Part shown: piece by piece, positions 1 through 8,102 of the stretch
How the letters are laid out: each line of letters starts with the position of its first letter
Position numbering within the stretch: position 1 is the stretch's first letter
Source: Microbacterium paulum
Lineage (GTDB): Bacteria > Actinomycetota > Actinomycetes > Actinomycetales > Microbacteriaceae
Reading direction: 5' to 3'
Length of the DNA: 52,350 nucleotides
Assembly: GCF_015707995.1 (NCBI RefSeq)
Contig: NZ_JAAGRY010000017.1
Location: 1 to 52,350 of the forward strand
Made by a program: the position numbers and the translations under genes
The notes under the pieces: generated by a model
The model's input: the letters and a program-made list of their open reading frames with translations, nothing else
Databases searched by the model: none
Told to the model about the DNA's origin: nothing

Positions 1-13
1 GCTCTTCCGATCT
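1..13. other. Residual Illumina adapter at contig edge
   Basis: The first 13 bases are exactly the reverse complement of AGATCGGAAGAGC, the common start of Illumina TruSeq-type adapters. They sit at the extreme edge of the window and read into the truncated sbcC frame as an artificial last few codons. This is seen directly. The inference is that this is untrimmed adapter at a contig end, not genome sequence. Confidence 0.93.
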
Positions 14-924
14 CGTTCGACGAGGGCGGCGTGCGCGTCGGCGGCGGCGCGGTGCGCCGCATCGGCGCGCGCGAGCTCGGCCGCGGCCTGTTCGATGCGG
101 TAGTGGGCGCGATCCACGGCGACGAGAAGCGCCTCGCGCCGTGCCGCAAGGTCGCCGGCTGCGGCACCGGTCGCGCCTCCCGCCGCATCGGCGCCCGCAC
201 CGGCGCCGGCACCGGCACCGGAGCCGTCGGGATCAAGACCCGACTCGTTGCGTTGCTCCTCGACCATGCGCTCCGCGAGTTCGAGCAACGTGCGCGCCTG
301 CGCGGCAGCCCCGTCGAGCATCTTCTGCGCGTCGCGCCGGCGCTGCTCGAGATCGTCGCGGTACTGCTCGAACCGGCGAGTGCCGAACAGCGTGCGAAGA
401 AGCGCTTGGCGCTCATCGCCGGGCGCGAGCAGAAAGCGCGAGAACTTGTTCTGCGCGAGCAGGATCACCTGCTGGAACTGCTGCGCGCCGAGCCCGAGCA
501 TGTCGCCGAGCGCGACGCCGACATCGCGCGGCTTCGCGGCGCGACCCACCCACACCCCGTCGACCCGCTCTTCGAGCACCGCGCGCGCCGGTTCGGTGGT
601 GAGCCCGCCGCCACGCTTGGCCGGGCGGTCGTATTCGGGGGCCCGCGTCACGCGCCAGCGGGCGTCGCCGATCGTGAACTCGAGCCGCACCTCGGTCGGG
701 TCGGTGAGCGCACTGTGGTCGCTGCGTAGCCGCTTCTCCCCGCCGTCGTAGCGCGGCACGCTGCCGTAGAGGGCGAAGCTCACCCCGTCGAGGATGCTCG
801 ACTTGCCGGCGCCGGTGCGGCCCGAGATGAGGAACACCCCGTCGTCCCCGAAGGCATCGAAGTCGACCCGCTGCGTCTCGCGGAAGGGGCCGAACCCCGT
901 CAGTTCGAGCGCGTGCAGTCTCAC
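14..924 (-). CDS. sbcC: Exonuclease subunit SbcC, N-terminal part (cut by contig edge)
   Basis: N-terminal ATPase half of the SMC-like SbcC subunit of the SbcCD (Mre11-Rad50 type) nuclease, which cleaves DNA hairpins and blocked ends. The frame opens with GTG at 924. It shows the ABC-type Walker A motif GRTGAGKS near residues 35-42, and a Q-loop-like region with QNKFSRFLLAP that is typical of SbcC, then enters the first coiled-coil arm, rich in Ala, Arg and Glu. The frame stays open to the edge of the window, so the second coiled coil, signature motif and Walker B are missing. The GTG overlaps the TGA of sbcD by four bases (GTGA), indicating translational coupling. The last few codons before base 14 are adapter-derived and should be ignored. 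Confidence 0.93.
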
Positions 925-2084
925 GCGAGCGCCTCAGCGCGCACGCGCTCGTCGAGCACGTCGCGCAGAATGTCGGCTTCGACCTCGCTCGCGCCCTCCC
1001 CCGCCCGCACGTGCCCGAGGAAGGCCTCGACGAGTTCCGTGTCGCTACGCGCGGCGCGCACCCGCTGCACGTACGTGCGCCCGTCGCCCTCCCGCACGGT
1101 CGCGGGTGCATGAACGACCTTGGCGCAGTAGGCGAAGCGCTCCTGCAGGCGGCGCATCGCGTCGGCCTGCGGCAACGCGTCGGTGTACTCGACGCACACC
1201 CAGGCCTCTTCGACCTCGTCGTACGCGCGGTCGGCGAGCAGGTCGTCGAACGCGCCACGCAGGGTCACCACGCGCCGCGGCACGGGCAGGTCGAGCCACT
1301 GCGCACCGGCGAAGCCCGTGGCATCCAGCTCGACGAGCCACGACCCGCGGGGCTTGTCGCCCTCGCCGAAGGCGTAGTGCAGCGGCGCGCCGGCGTAGCG
1401 GATGTGCGGGGCGAGCTGCTGACGCCCGTGGATGTGCCCGAGGGCCATGTAGTCGACGCCCTCGAAGGTCTGCAGCGGCACCACGTCGAGCCCGCCCTGC
1501 TGAATGTCGCGTTCGAGGTGCGGCGTGGGCTCGACGCCCGCGGCGAAGCAGTGCGCGATCGCGACCGATCGCACGCCGCGCTCGCCCACCGACCGCTCGG
1601 CGAGGTCGGCCCGCACGAGGGTCATCGCGTGCGCGAGCACGCCCGCCTGTGAGGTGGCGCCCGGCCACTCGTGGCGCAGCAGCGCGGGCTCGAGGAACGG
1701 GAGGCCGTAGACGTGCACGGGCCCGTGTTCGTCGGTCACCGTGACGGGCGTCGCGATCGCAGAGGGATCGGTGAGCACGTGGATGCCTTCGCGCAGCAGC
1801 CCCGCCTGGAAGCCGAGCCGGGCCGCCGAGTCGTGGTTGCCGCTCGTGACGATCACCTCGGCGCCCGTTTCGGCGAGCGCCCGCAGGGTGTCGGAGAGGA
1901 GGGTGTAGCAGGCCGCGGCCGGCGTGCCGGAGTCGAACACGTCGCCCGCGACGATCACCACGTCGACGTCGTTTTCGCGCACCTGGGCCGTCAGCGCCTC
2001 GAGCACACCGCGCAGCGCCTCGAGCGTGGAGTGACCGTGGAAGGTCCGCCCGATGTGCCAGTCGGAGGTGTGCAGGATGCGCAT
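921..2084 (-). CDS. sbcD: Exonuclease subunit SbcD
   Basis: Calcineurin-like metallophosphoesterase subunit of SbcCD, acting with SbcC in recombination and repair. The protein is 387 residues, normal for the family. It begins MRILHTSDWHIGR, carrying the first metal-binding motif (D-x-H). Further metal motifs follow: VIVAGDVFDSG, VTSGNHDS and YMALGHIHGRQ. The ATG at 2084 places the motif at the expected N-terminus. The downstream sbcC start overlaps its stop, so the two form an operon transcribed toward the contig edge. Confidence 0.96.
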   Translation of the reverse strand: MRILHTSDWHIGRTFHGHSTLEALRGVLEALTAQVRENDVDVVIVAGDVFDSGTPAAACYTLLSDTLRALAETGAEVIVTSGNHDSAARLGFQAGLLREGIHVLTDPSAIATPVTVTDEHGPVHVYGLPFLEPALLRHEWPGATSQAGVLAHAMTLVRADLAERSVGERGVRSVAIAHCFAAGVEPTPHLERDIQQGGLDVVPLQTFEGVDYMALGHIHGRQQLAPHIRYAGAPLHYAFGEGDKPRGSWLVELDATGFAGAQWLDLPVPRRVVTLRGAFDDLLADRAYDEVEEAWVCVEYTDALPQADAMRRLQERFAYCAKVVHAPATVREGDGRTYVQRVRAARSDTELVEAFLGHVRAGEGASEVEADILRDVLDERVRAEALA

Positions 2085-2125
2085 GCTCCCACGCTACGTC
2101 GGGGCGCCGACATCGCCCCGACGGC

Positions 2126-2190
2126 CCGCCGTCAGTGCCAGCGCCCGCCGTCAGTGCCAGCGCCGCCGTCAGTGCCAGCGCCGCCGTCAG
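2126..2190. repeat. Short tandem repeat, about 3.5 units of 18 bp
   Basis: Units of CCGCCGTCAGTGCCAGCG lie at 2126-2143, 2145-2162 and 2163-2180, with a partial unit from 2181. The repeat fills the gap between the MFS gene and sbcD and contributes the TGA stop of the MFS gene at 2187-2189. Every unit contains the same TGA on the minus strand, so repeat slippage would not much extend the protein. No function is evident. Confidence 0.8.
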
Positions 2191-3653
2191 CGCGCGCGGG
2201 CGCGGCGCCGCGAGGCGAGGTCGATGACCCCCAGCAGGAACGAGAGCGCCACGAAGATCGCGACCGACACCATGCCGTACGCGTAGGCGTCGTGATAGAC
2301 GTCGAGGCCCGCACGCCCGGCATCCTTGTCGCGGTAGATCGCGGCGTAGAAGAGCGACAGCGCCACGGCGGTCCCCACCGCGGTGCCGATGCGCTGCCCG
2401 AGCTGGCCGACCGAGCCGGCGAGGCCGCCCGAACGGGTGGGGATCTCGGCGAGGGTCAGGGTCTGGTTCGGGGCCACCACGAGCCCCGCGCCGATGCCTG
2501 CCACGAGCATGACGGCCGCCATCGCGTAGGCGACGATCTCGGGCGGCACCGTGTAGGCGACGATCGTCAGCACGATCACCGAGACGAGCACGATACCGAG
2601 CCCCCACACCACGAGCGGTCGACCGAGGCGCGTCACGAGGTTGCCGCCGTACCAGGCGCTGACGGCGCTCGCGAGGGCGAACCCGATCGAGATCATGCCG
2701 GCGAAGACGGGCTCGAGGCCGACGCCCAACTGCAGGAACAGGGTCGTCAGCAGGAACAGCGCGGGGATCGCGGTGAAGTACGTCGTCGCGATGAGCGTGC
2801 CGTTCCGGTACGACGCGATGGTGAAGAGGGCGAACGGGATGAGCGGGGCTTTGCCGGATGCCGCGTACCGCCGCTCCCACCAGACGAACGCCGCGGCGAA
2901 CACGACGAACACGACGAGCGACCACCAGCGGCGCGGATCGTCGTCGGGCGAGCCCGTCGTGAACAGGAACGGCCACATGAGCGTCACGATCATGACGCCG
3001 AACAGCACGAGCCCGATGGGGTCGAGCTGCAGACGGCCGGGCGCGCTCGTGCGGGTGCGCGGCAGCAGGAAGATCACCCCGGCGAGCACCGCGAGGCATA
3101 GCGGCACGTTCATCCAGAAGATCCAGCGCCAGCCGTCCTGCGCGCCGCCGAGAGCGATCATGAGACCGCCGAGGGTGGGGCCGAACGCGGTCGCGATGCC
3201 GATCGTCGCCCCGAACAGGCCGAACGCGCGACCGCGTTCCTTGCCGGTGAAGATCTGCTGGATCGTGCCGATCACCTGCGGCATCTGGATGCCCGCCGCG
3301 AGCCCCTGCACGAGCCGGCCGATGATCAGCACCTCGATCGTCGGGGCGAGCGCGCACACGATCGAGGTGATGGTGAACAGGCTCAGGCCGACGATGAACA
3401 GCGTCTTCCGCGAGCGCTGGTCGCCCAGGCGCCCGAACGGAACGAGCGCCAGGCCGAACATCAGGACGTACCCCGACACGACGATCTGCAGCTGTGTGGA
3501 TGCCGCGCCGAACGCCGCCTCGATCGACGGGAGCGCCACATTGACCTTGCTGAGGTCGAGGATCGTGAGGGCCGCGACCGAGACGCACACCCAGAACGCG
3601 CGCCAGCGCTGGCCGTGGTCGAGCGGGATGCTGGAAGTCGCCGGAGAGGTCAT
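2187..3653 (-). CDS. MFS drug:H+ antiporter, DHA2 (EmrB/QacA) type
   Basis: A polytopic inner-membrane exporter of 488 residues, the length and layout of 14-helix DHA2 antiporters. After a short cytoplasmic lead it has the first helix with DLSKVNVALPSIEAAF, the conserved region matching the DHA2 motif near the first helix, then the loop LVPFGRLGDQRSRK (motif A, G-x-L-x-D-x-x-x-R-K) and later PTLGGLMI. The ATG at 3653 follows in frame inside a longer ORF; upstream codons look like non-coding shadow, so the shorter start is chosen. The substrate cannot be inferred. It is divergent from the hydrolase at 3736 with 82 bases between them, so both promoters lie there. It may be followed by sbcD on the same strand. 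Confidence 0.88.
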   Translation of the reverse strand: MTSPATSSIPLDHGQRWRAFWVCVSVAALTILDLSKVNVALPSIEAAFGAASTQLQIVVSGYVLMFGLALVPFGRLGDQRSRKTLFIVGLSLFTITSIVCALAPTIEVLIIGRLVQGLAAGIQMPQVIGTIQQIFTGKERGRAFGLFGATIGIATAFGPTLGGLMIALGGAQDGWRWIFWMNVPLCLAVLAGVIFLLPRTRTSAPGRLQLDPIGLVLFGVMIVTLMWPFLFTTGSPDDDPRRWWSLVVFVVFAAAFVWWERRYAASGKAPLIPFALFTIASYRNGTLIATTYFTAIPALFLLTTLFLQLGVGLEPVFAGMISIGFALASAVSAWYGGNLVTRLGRPLVVWGLGIVLVSVIVLTIVAYTVPPEIVAYAMAAVMLVAGIGAGLVVAPNQTLTLAEIPTRSGGLAGSVGQLGQRIGTAVGTAVALSLFYAAIYRDKDAGRAGLDVYHDAYAYGMVSVAIFVALSFLLGVIDLASRRRARAR

Positions 3654-3735
3654 CGGGCCCAGGCTATGCCCGCACACGAGTGGGCGGGGCCGTCTCGACG
3701 AGAAGCAGACGACGCGCGCCGGGTAGCCTCGTGGG

Positions 3736-4605
3736 GTGAAATCCGACGACAGCTCTCTGCAGTCGGCCGCCGACGCGGCGGCCGAGGCGATCGAGGATGC
3801 CACGGCTCAGGCGGCCGACACCATCGACCGAGCGATCGACGAAGCGACCGGCGTGCCCACCGACGACGGCGAGATCGAGGAGTTCACCCACGACGGGTCG
3901 ACCCTCATCGCCGAGCGCCGGGGCGACCACGCGGCATCCACGACCGTCGTGCTCGTGCACGGCATCGGCATGGGCCGCAAGGTGTTCGCCGACCTGTCGC
4001 GCCGGCTCGAGCCCGAGGCGCTCGTCGTCTCGGTCGACCTGCCCGGCTACGGCGAGGCCCCCGAACCGCCGCGCACTCCGGCGATCGAACGCATGGCCGA
4101 CCTCGTCGCCGCGTACGTGCGTCACCTGGGGCGCGGCCCCGTGATCCTGCTCGGGCACTCGATGGGGACGCAGGTCGTCACCGAGGTCGCCGCGCGGCAC
4201 CCGGGCACCGTGTCGCACCTGGTGCTCGTCGCTCCTACTGTCGACCGCCACCATCGCCACGCCCTCACGCAGCTCGTGCGCCTCGGGCGCGATCTGTTCG
4301 GCGAGAGCGCCAAGGTGCTGCTCCTCGGCGGGCGCGAGTACCTGCGCGCCGGGCCGCACCTGCGCCGCAAGATGCACGCGATGCTCGTGCACCGCCCCGA
4401 GCACGCCTATCCGCGCCTCGAGGTGCCGACGCTCGTCGTGCGGGGCGAACTCGACGCGGTCGTGCCGCAGCCGTGGTTCGACGAGGTCGTCGCCGCGATC
4501 CCCGACGCGACACCGTTCGTGGTCGAGGGCCACCATCACGAGACCCTCATCCGCACCGCGAAGCCCGTCACCGACGAACTGCACCGCTGGCTCGCCGAGC
4601 ACTGA
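3736..4605 (+). CDS. Alpha/beta hydrolase
   Basis: A 289-residue alpha/beta-hydrolase-fold enzyme. Visible elements are the oxyanion-hole region VLVHGIGMG (about 73-80), the nucleophile elbow GHSMG with Ser142, a likely acid Asp240 in RGELDAVVP, and the catalytic His among EGHHHE (266-268). The first 40 or so residues are an Ala/Asp/Glu-rich amphipathic stretch with no signal peptide, so the enzyme is probably cytosolic. Start is GTG at 3736. The substrate is unknown: the fold covers esterases, lipases and C-C hydrolases. It stands alone on the plus strand. Confidence 0.88.
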   Translation: MKSDDSSLQSAADAAAEAIEDATAQAADTIDRAIDEATGVPTDDGEIEEFTHDGSTLIAERRGDHAASTTVVLVHGIGMGRKVFADLSRRLEPEALVVSVDLPGYGEAPEPPRTPAIERMADLVAAYVRHLGRGPVILLGHSMGTQVVTEVAARHPGTVSHLVLVAPTVDRHHRHALTQLVRLGRDLFGESAKVLLLGGREYLRAGPHLRRKMHAMLVHRPEHAYPRLEVPTLVVRGELDAVVPQPWFDEVVAAIPDATPFVVEGHHHETLIRTAKPVTDELHRWLAEH

Positions 4606-4666
4606 TGCGGGGCGTGGTGGCGCGCTCGTCGGGGCGGTGCGGCGCGGTGCGGTGCGAGCGCGCGGC

Positions 4667-4879
4667 TCAGCCGGCGAGATCTGCCACGAGCCGCCGCACG
4701 AGGGCTTCGTCGGCCTCGATGCCGGTGTCGCTCAGGCGCCGTCGGACGGCGGTTTCGACCGTCGCGGTATCTTCACCCGTGACGTCGGCGCGCAACTGAG
4801 CGATCAGGCCGTCGAGGCGTTCCTGCTCGGCCGCCGTGTTCTGGTCGAGCACCGGCTCGTCTTGCGTCTCGTCGGTCAT
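4667..4879 (-). CDS. Small acidic protein of unknown function
   Basis: A 70-residue ORF starting MTDETQDEPVLDQ, predicted helical with an acidic N-terminus and an RRRLSDTG segment. A strong purine-rich site (GGAGGGGG) lies about ten bases upstream of the ATG at 4879, and codon third positions are almost all G or C, which supports real coding. I do not recognise the family. It lies between the hydrolase and the acetyltransferase-like gene with no overlap. Confidence 0.6.
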   Translation of the reverse strand: MTDETQDEPVLDQNTAAEQERLDGLIAQLRADVTGEDTATVETAVRRRLSDTGIEADEALVRRLVADLAG

Positions 4880-4989
4880 GGCAGGCCCACCCCCTCCGGG
4901 CCCACGGGGTTGTGCGCCGTACGCTCAGTCTGAGGCCGGGCCGGGGGCGCGGGCAGGGGCTTGACGAGGCGCCGGCGCGCGGGTAGCCG

Positions 4990-5289
4990 TCAGCTGGCGC
5001 GGCGCGCGGCGAGGAGGTGCTCGTGCCCCGGGTTGGCGTCGAACCAGTCGGCGACGTACCAGCACACCGGGCTCACGACGCGGTCGCCGCGCTCCTCGAT
5101 GTCGGCGACGGCACGCGCGACGACCTCGCCCGCGTAGCCGTGGCCCCGGAACGTCGGGATCGTGTACGCGCGGGTCAGGGCGATCGTGCGCCCGTCGTCC
5201 CGATAGTCGAGCACGCTCACGAGGTCATCGCCGCGGTGAAGCGTGTAGCGCGAGGCATCCTTCTCATCGGCGAACTGCAACTCGGTCAT
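4990..5289 (-). CDS. GNAT-like N-acetyltransferase (YjdJ type)
   Basis: A compact 99-residue protein matching the short GNAT subfamily typified by YjdJ. It has the acetyl-CoA loop region YTIPTFRGHGYAGEVV (R-G-x-G-x-A) around residues 42-57, followed by a helix and the ending PVCWYVADWFDANP, where the C-W-Y and aromatic residues are typical of this subfamily. Length is normal for the subfamily, so it is not a truncated GNAT. Substrate is unknown. Its ATG at 5289 faces the promoter of the leader-peptide transcript starting near 5414. Confidence 0.85.
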   Translation of the reverse strand: MTELQFADEKDASRYTLHRGDDLVSVLDYRDDGRTIALTRAYTIPTFRGHGYAGEVVARAVADIEERGDRVVSPVCWYVADWFDANPGHEHLLAARRAS

Positions 5290-5377
5290 GCCTCCACGCT
5301 ACGCCCGCCCGCCGACAGGTCGCTGACCGTGCACTCTGTCACATTCCGTCATCTGCACCGCGCGGCATCCGTGCGGT

Positions 5378-5414
5378 TTGACACATCGCGACCCGGTTCG
5401 TCATAATCAGGCGC
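5378..5414 (+). promoter_or_regulatory. Strong sigma70-like promoter, leaderless
   Basis: TTGACA at 5378-5383 and CATAAT at 5402-5407 are separated by 18 bases. The expected start of transcription, 7-8 bases after the -10 element, falls on or next to the ATG at 5415, so the mRNA should be leaderless, a common arrangement in actinobacteria. This is the best promoter match I saw in the window. Confidence 0.75.
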
Positions 5415-5513
5415 ATGACTGACAACGCACGCACTCTGTCCGCCCGGGAGGCGAACGGACCTGCCGGCATCATGATGCCGCGCGTTGCCATGTGTTGCCG
5501 AATGTGTATCTGA
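5415..5513 (+). CDS. Putative Cys-rich leader peptide (32 aa)
   Basis: A 32-codon ORF that begins at the predicted transcription start and ends with VAMCCRMCI followed by TGA. Three cysteines in the last six residues resemble the Cys-containing leader peptides that actinobacteria place before some sulfur-metabolism genes, where cysteine-tRNA supply can control the downstream gene by ribosome stalling. That role is inference here: the next gene is a winged-helix regulator 217 bases downstream, not an obvious sulfur gene. A stable hairpin lies 24 bases after the stop. The ORF has no Shine-Dalgarno and would depend on leaderless initiation. Confidence 0.5.
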   Translation: MTDNARTLSAREANGPAGIMMPRVAMCCRMCI

Positions 5514-5536
5514 CGGTCATCCCCGCCGGGTCCGCC

Positions 5537-5570
5537 CTCCGCTTCTGACGCCCTATCCAGAAGGTCGGAG
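5537..5570 (+). promoter_or_regulatory. Hairpin between leader ORF and regulator gene
   Basis: CTCCG-CTTCTG (5537-5547) pairs with CAGAAG (5558-5563) and CGGAG (5566-5570), with a 10-base loop and a two-base GT bulge. There is no U tract after it, so it is not a standard intrinsic terminator. Its place after the Cys-rich leader suggests an attenuation or RNA-stability element; this is inference. Confidence 0.45.
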
Positions 5571-5730
5571 CGTACGACCCCCGAGTCACCGACACCTTCC
5601 GCACACAATGCGGACCACGGATGCCTCGCGCACCGGCCCTCCCGTTCGGGAGACGAGCCGACTCTGCAGCACACGCTCGAACCCGTTCTCGTGGCGCGTC
5701 GCCCGGGTTCCCGCCCTGAAGGACTCTCTC

Positions 5731-6456
5731 GTGTCGAACACCGTTCTCCTCGCCCCCGCCCCCGTCTCCGCTCCCGTCGCCCCGGCCCGTCACCTGCACG
5801 CGGTCGTCGACTCCGCCCCGGCAGCCCCGGCCCCGCCGGTCGGTGTGCCGGTCGGCACCGCACCGCGCGGATTCGCCCTCTACGTCGGCCTCGATGAGCT
5901 GAAGGCCGCCGCCGATGGCGTCTCGCTCTCGACCATCGTCACGGCTCTTCGCCAGACCCTCGCAGAGCTCGCACCGCACGCCGAGAGCTACGCCACCGTC
6001 GCGCTCGCCCCGGCCGCTGCCGGTGGCCGCGATGTCGACGTCGTGCGCCTCGCCCTGCACGAGCCGAGCGCCGTCGCGCGCACCAAAGCCGAGACACCCG
6101 ACGAAGACCACGTTCCCGGCGGCGTCACGATCGACATCTCGCGCCGCCGTGTGCACATCGACGGCGAGGCATCCGCGCTCACCTTCAAAGAGTTCGAGCT
6201 GCTGCAGTACCTCGTGCTGCGCGAGGGCCGCACGATCGAGCGCACCGAGCTGGTGTCGTCGCTGTGGAGCCACGCCGACGGCGACGAGGTTCCCGGTGAG
6301 CGCACGATCGACGTGCACGTGCGACGCCTGCGCGCCAAGCTCGGGCGCTACGAAGACATCGTGCGCACGGTGCGCGGCATCGGGTACCGCTTCGACCGGC
6401 ACGCCGACGTCGTGATCCGCTTCGGTCACGGCACTCCTTCCCCCGACCGCTTCTGA
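5731..6456 (+). CDS. OmpR/PhoB-type winged-helix regulator without receiver domain
   Basis: A 241-residue DNA-binding protein. The C-terminal part (about 125-232) is a classic Trans_reg_C winged helix: LTFKEFELLQYLV, the recognition region ERTIDVHVRRLRAKLG, and the closing hairpin VRTVRGIGYRF. The N-terminal 120 residues have no phosphoacceptor receiver motifs; they are Ala/Pro-rich, then a small alpha/beta segment. It is therefore not a normal two-component response regulator. GTG at 5731 is preceded by GAAGGA with seven bases spacing, which decides the start against in-frame upstream codons. It probably shares the leaderless transcript starting near 5414, so its expression may depend on the leader peptide and hairpin. 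Confidence 0.85.
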   Translation: MSNTVLLAPAPVSAPVAPARHLHAVVDSAPAAPAPPVGVPVGTAPRGFALYVGLDELKAAADGVSLSTIVTALRQTLAELAPHAESYATVALAPAAAGGRDVDVVRLALHEPSAVARTKAETPDEDHVPGGVTIDISRRRVHIDGEASALTFKEFELLQYLVLREGRTIERTELVSSLWSHADGDEVPGERTIDVHVRRLRAKLGRYEDIVRTVRGIGYRFDRHADVVIRFGHGTPSPDRF

Positions 6457-6602
6457 GGCGGGCCGCGCCCGCCCCCCCGGCCGCCGGTGCCTCACCATCC
6501 GTCGGATCGGTGGTGCAGAAGTCGACTACCGAGCACGACCCGCGGGCACCCGCACCACGGCTCCGACGAACGATGTCGGAGGCGGTGACATAGGGTGACG
6601 GC

Positions 6603-7601
6603 ATGACGACGCGGGAGTGGATGCCGAGGCCGCACGCCCCGGCGCCGTCCGCCCGCCGATCGGCGGCCGAGCGCGACCCTCGCCCGCCGATGACCCCACC
6701 GCGTGAGGCGGAGTACCGCCCGCGGCTGCCGATCGACGTGCGGCGGGCGCTCGCGGCGCACCAGCGCGGCGCCCACGACCCGGCCCACACCGAGCATCAG
6801 AGCGTGATCTGGCGAGTGAGCCGCACGCCTGAGGGCGTCGCGACGCTCGCCCTGCGCGTCGAGCGCACACGGGTGCGCGCGGCGGCGTGGGGACCCGGCG
6901 CCGAGTGGGCGCTCGATCAGGTGCCGCGGCTTTGCGGCGACGGCGACGATCCCGAAGGTTTCGATGCCGGCAGGCATCCGCTCGTCGCGAGCGCGCACCA
7001 CCGGCATCCGCACCTGCGAATCGGCCGTACCGACCTCGTCTTCGACGCGCTGGCGAGCGCGATCTTCGAGCAGAAGGTGACCGGCCTGCAGGCGTTCGGG
7101 GCGTGGCGGATGATCCTCACCTGGTGCGGCGAGCGCGCCCCCGGGCCGACGCCGCGCCCGATGTTCGCCCCACCGGCCGACTGGAACCTCATCCCGAGCT
7201 GGACGTGGCACCGCGCGGGCCTCGAACCGCCGCAGTCGCAGACGATCACGCGGGCCGCCCGACGGCGCGCATCGATCGAGCGGGCGGCGACGGAGGCATC
7301 CACCGGCGATGAGCGCGACGCCGTGTTCACGAGCCTGCCCGGCGTCGGGGCGTGGACGAGCGCCGAGACGCGCATCCGGGCGTTCGGCGATGCCGACGCC
7401 GTGAGCGTGGGCGACTACCACCTCGCCCACCAGATCGGGTTCGCGCTCACCGGTCATCGCGTCGACGACGACGGCATGGTCGAGCTGCTCGAGCCGTGGC
7501 GGGGGCACCGGCAGCGGGCGATCCGGCTCATCATGCTGAGCGGGGCGTTCGAGCCGCGGCGCGGCCCGCGGCTCGCGCCCGAAGACCATCGCGCGCGCTG
7601 A
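6603..7601 (+). CDS. DNA-3-methyladenine glycosylase 2 family (AlkA-like)
   Basis: A 332-residue HhH-GPD base-excision glycosylase that would remove alkylated bases. It shows the family's central segment DALASAIFEQKVTGLQAF and the helix-hairpin-helix LPGVGAWTSA, followed by DADAVSVGDYHL, which contains the catalytic Asp of the superfamily. The first 40 residues are Pro/Arg-rich and may not all be translated; the ATG at 6603 is the longest plausible start, and the conserved part begins near YRPRLPIDV. It precedes the VOC gene on the same strand by 60 bases. Confidence 0.88.
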   Translation: MTTREWMPRPHAPAPSARRSAAERDPRPPMTPPREAEYRPRLPIDVRRALAAHQRGAHDPAHTEHQSVIWRVSRTPEGVATLALRVERTRVRAAAWGPGAEWALDQVPRLCGDGDDPEGFDAGRHPLVASAHHRHPHLRIGRTDLVFDALASAIFEQKVTGLQAFGAWRMILTWCGERAPGPTPRPMFAPPADWNLIPSWTWHRAGLEPPQSQTITRAARRRASIERAATEASTGDERDAVFTSLPGVGAWTSAETRIRAFGDADAVSVGDYHLAHQIGFALTGHRVDDDGMVELLEPWRGHRQRAIRLIMLSGAFEPRRGPRLAPEDHRAR

Positions 7602-7661
7602 GGCATCCTCCCCCCGGCCCGGCCTCTTGCGGGGGCGACGGAGCGGGGCGACACTGTGCGC

Positions 7662-8102
7662 ATGTCGCTCACACTGAACCCCTACATCAACCTGCGCGGC
7701 ACCGCCCGCGAAGCTCTCGAGTTCTACCACTCGGTGCTCGGCGGCGAGGTGCAGGTCTCGACGTTCGCGGACTTTCCCGAGATGGCGCCGCCCGGTGAGG
7801 AGCATCTCGTCATGCACGGGCAACTGACCACCGCCGAGGGTCTTGTGCTGATGGTCTCCGACGTGCCGTCGACCATGCCGTACGCGGCGCCGGCGGGGTT
7901 CGCCGTGTCGGTGAGCGGCGACGAGGCGGAACGGCTGCAGCGGGTGTTGTGGGATGCCTTGGCCGAGAGCGGCACCGTCACCGCGCCCTACACGACGCCG
8001 CCGTGGGGCGGCACGTTCGGCATGGTCACCGACCGCTACGGCGTCGACTGGATGGTGATGTGCAACGACGGCCCGGGCGACGCCCCTACAGTGGAGTCCT
8101 GA
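7662..8102 (+). CDS. VOC family protein (PhnB/glyoxalase-like)
   Basis: A 146-residue vicinal-oxygen-chelate protein of the PhnB-like subgroup, with LNPYINLRGTAREALEFY at the start of the fold, GEVQVSTFADFPEM, and the ending WGGTFGMVTDRYGVDWMV that is typical of the family. Some members act on small organic or antibiotic substrates, but nothing here fixes the reaction. ATG at 7662 is preferred because the conserved beta strand starts immediately after it; a GTG at 7656 is an in-frame alternative with a somewhat better spacing to the GGAGCGGGG stretch. Confidence 0.85.
   Translation: MSLTLNPYINLRGTAREALEFYHSVLGGEVQVSTFADFPEMAPPGEEHLVMHGQLTTAEGLVLMVSDVPSTMPYAAPAGFAVSVSGDEAERLQRVLWDALAESGTVTAPYTTPPWGGTFGMVTDRYGVDWMVMCNDGPGDAPTVES

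Noticed and set aside
2126..2190. Possible CRISPR-like array in the 18-bp tandem repeat
   Set aside because: Units are contiguous without unique spacers and only about 3.5 copies exist; no cas genes are near. No CRISPR array was seen anywhere in the window.
1045..3588. Very long minus-strand ORF (847 codons) and other long antisense frames in the first 24 kb
   Set aside because: They overlap well-identified genes in another frame, have Arg/Ala/Pro-rich low-complexity translations, and reflect high GC content lowering stop-codon frequency.
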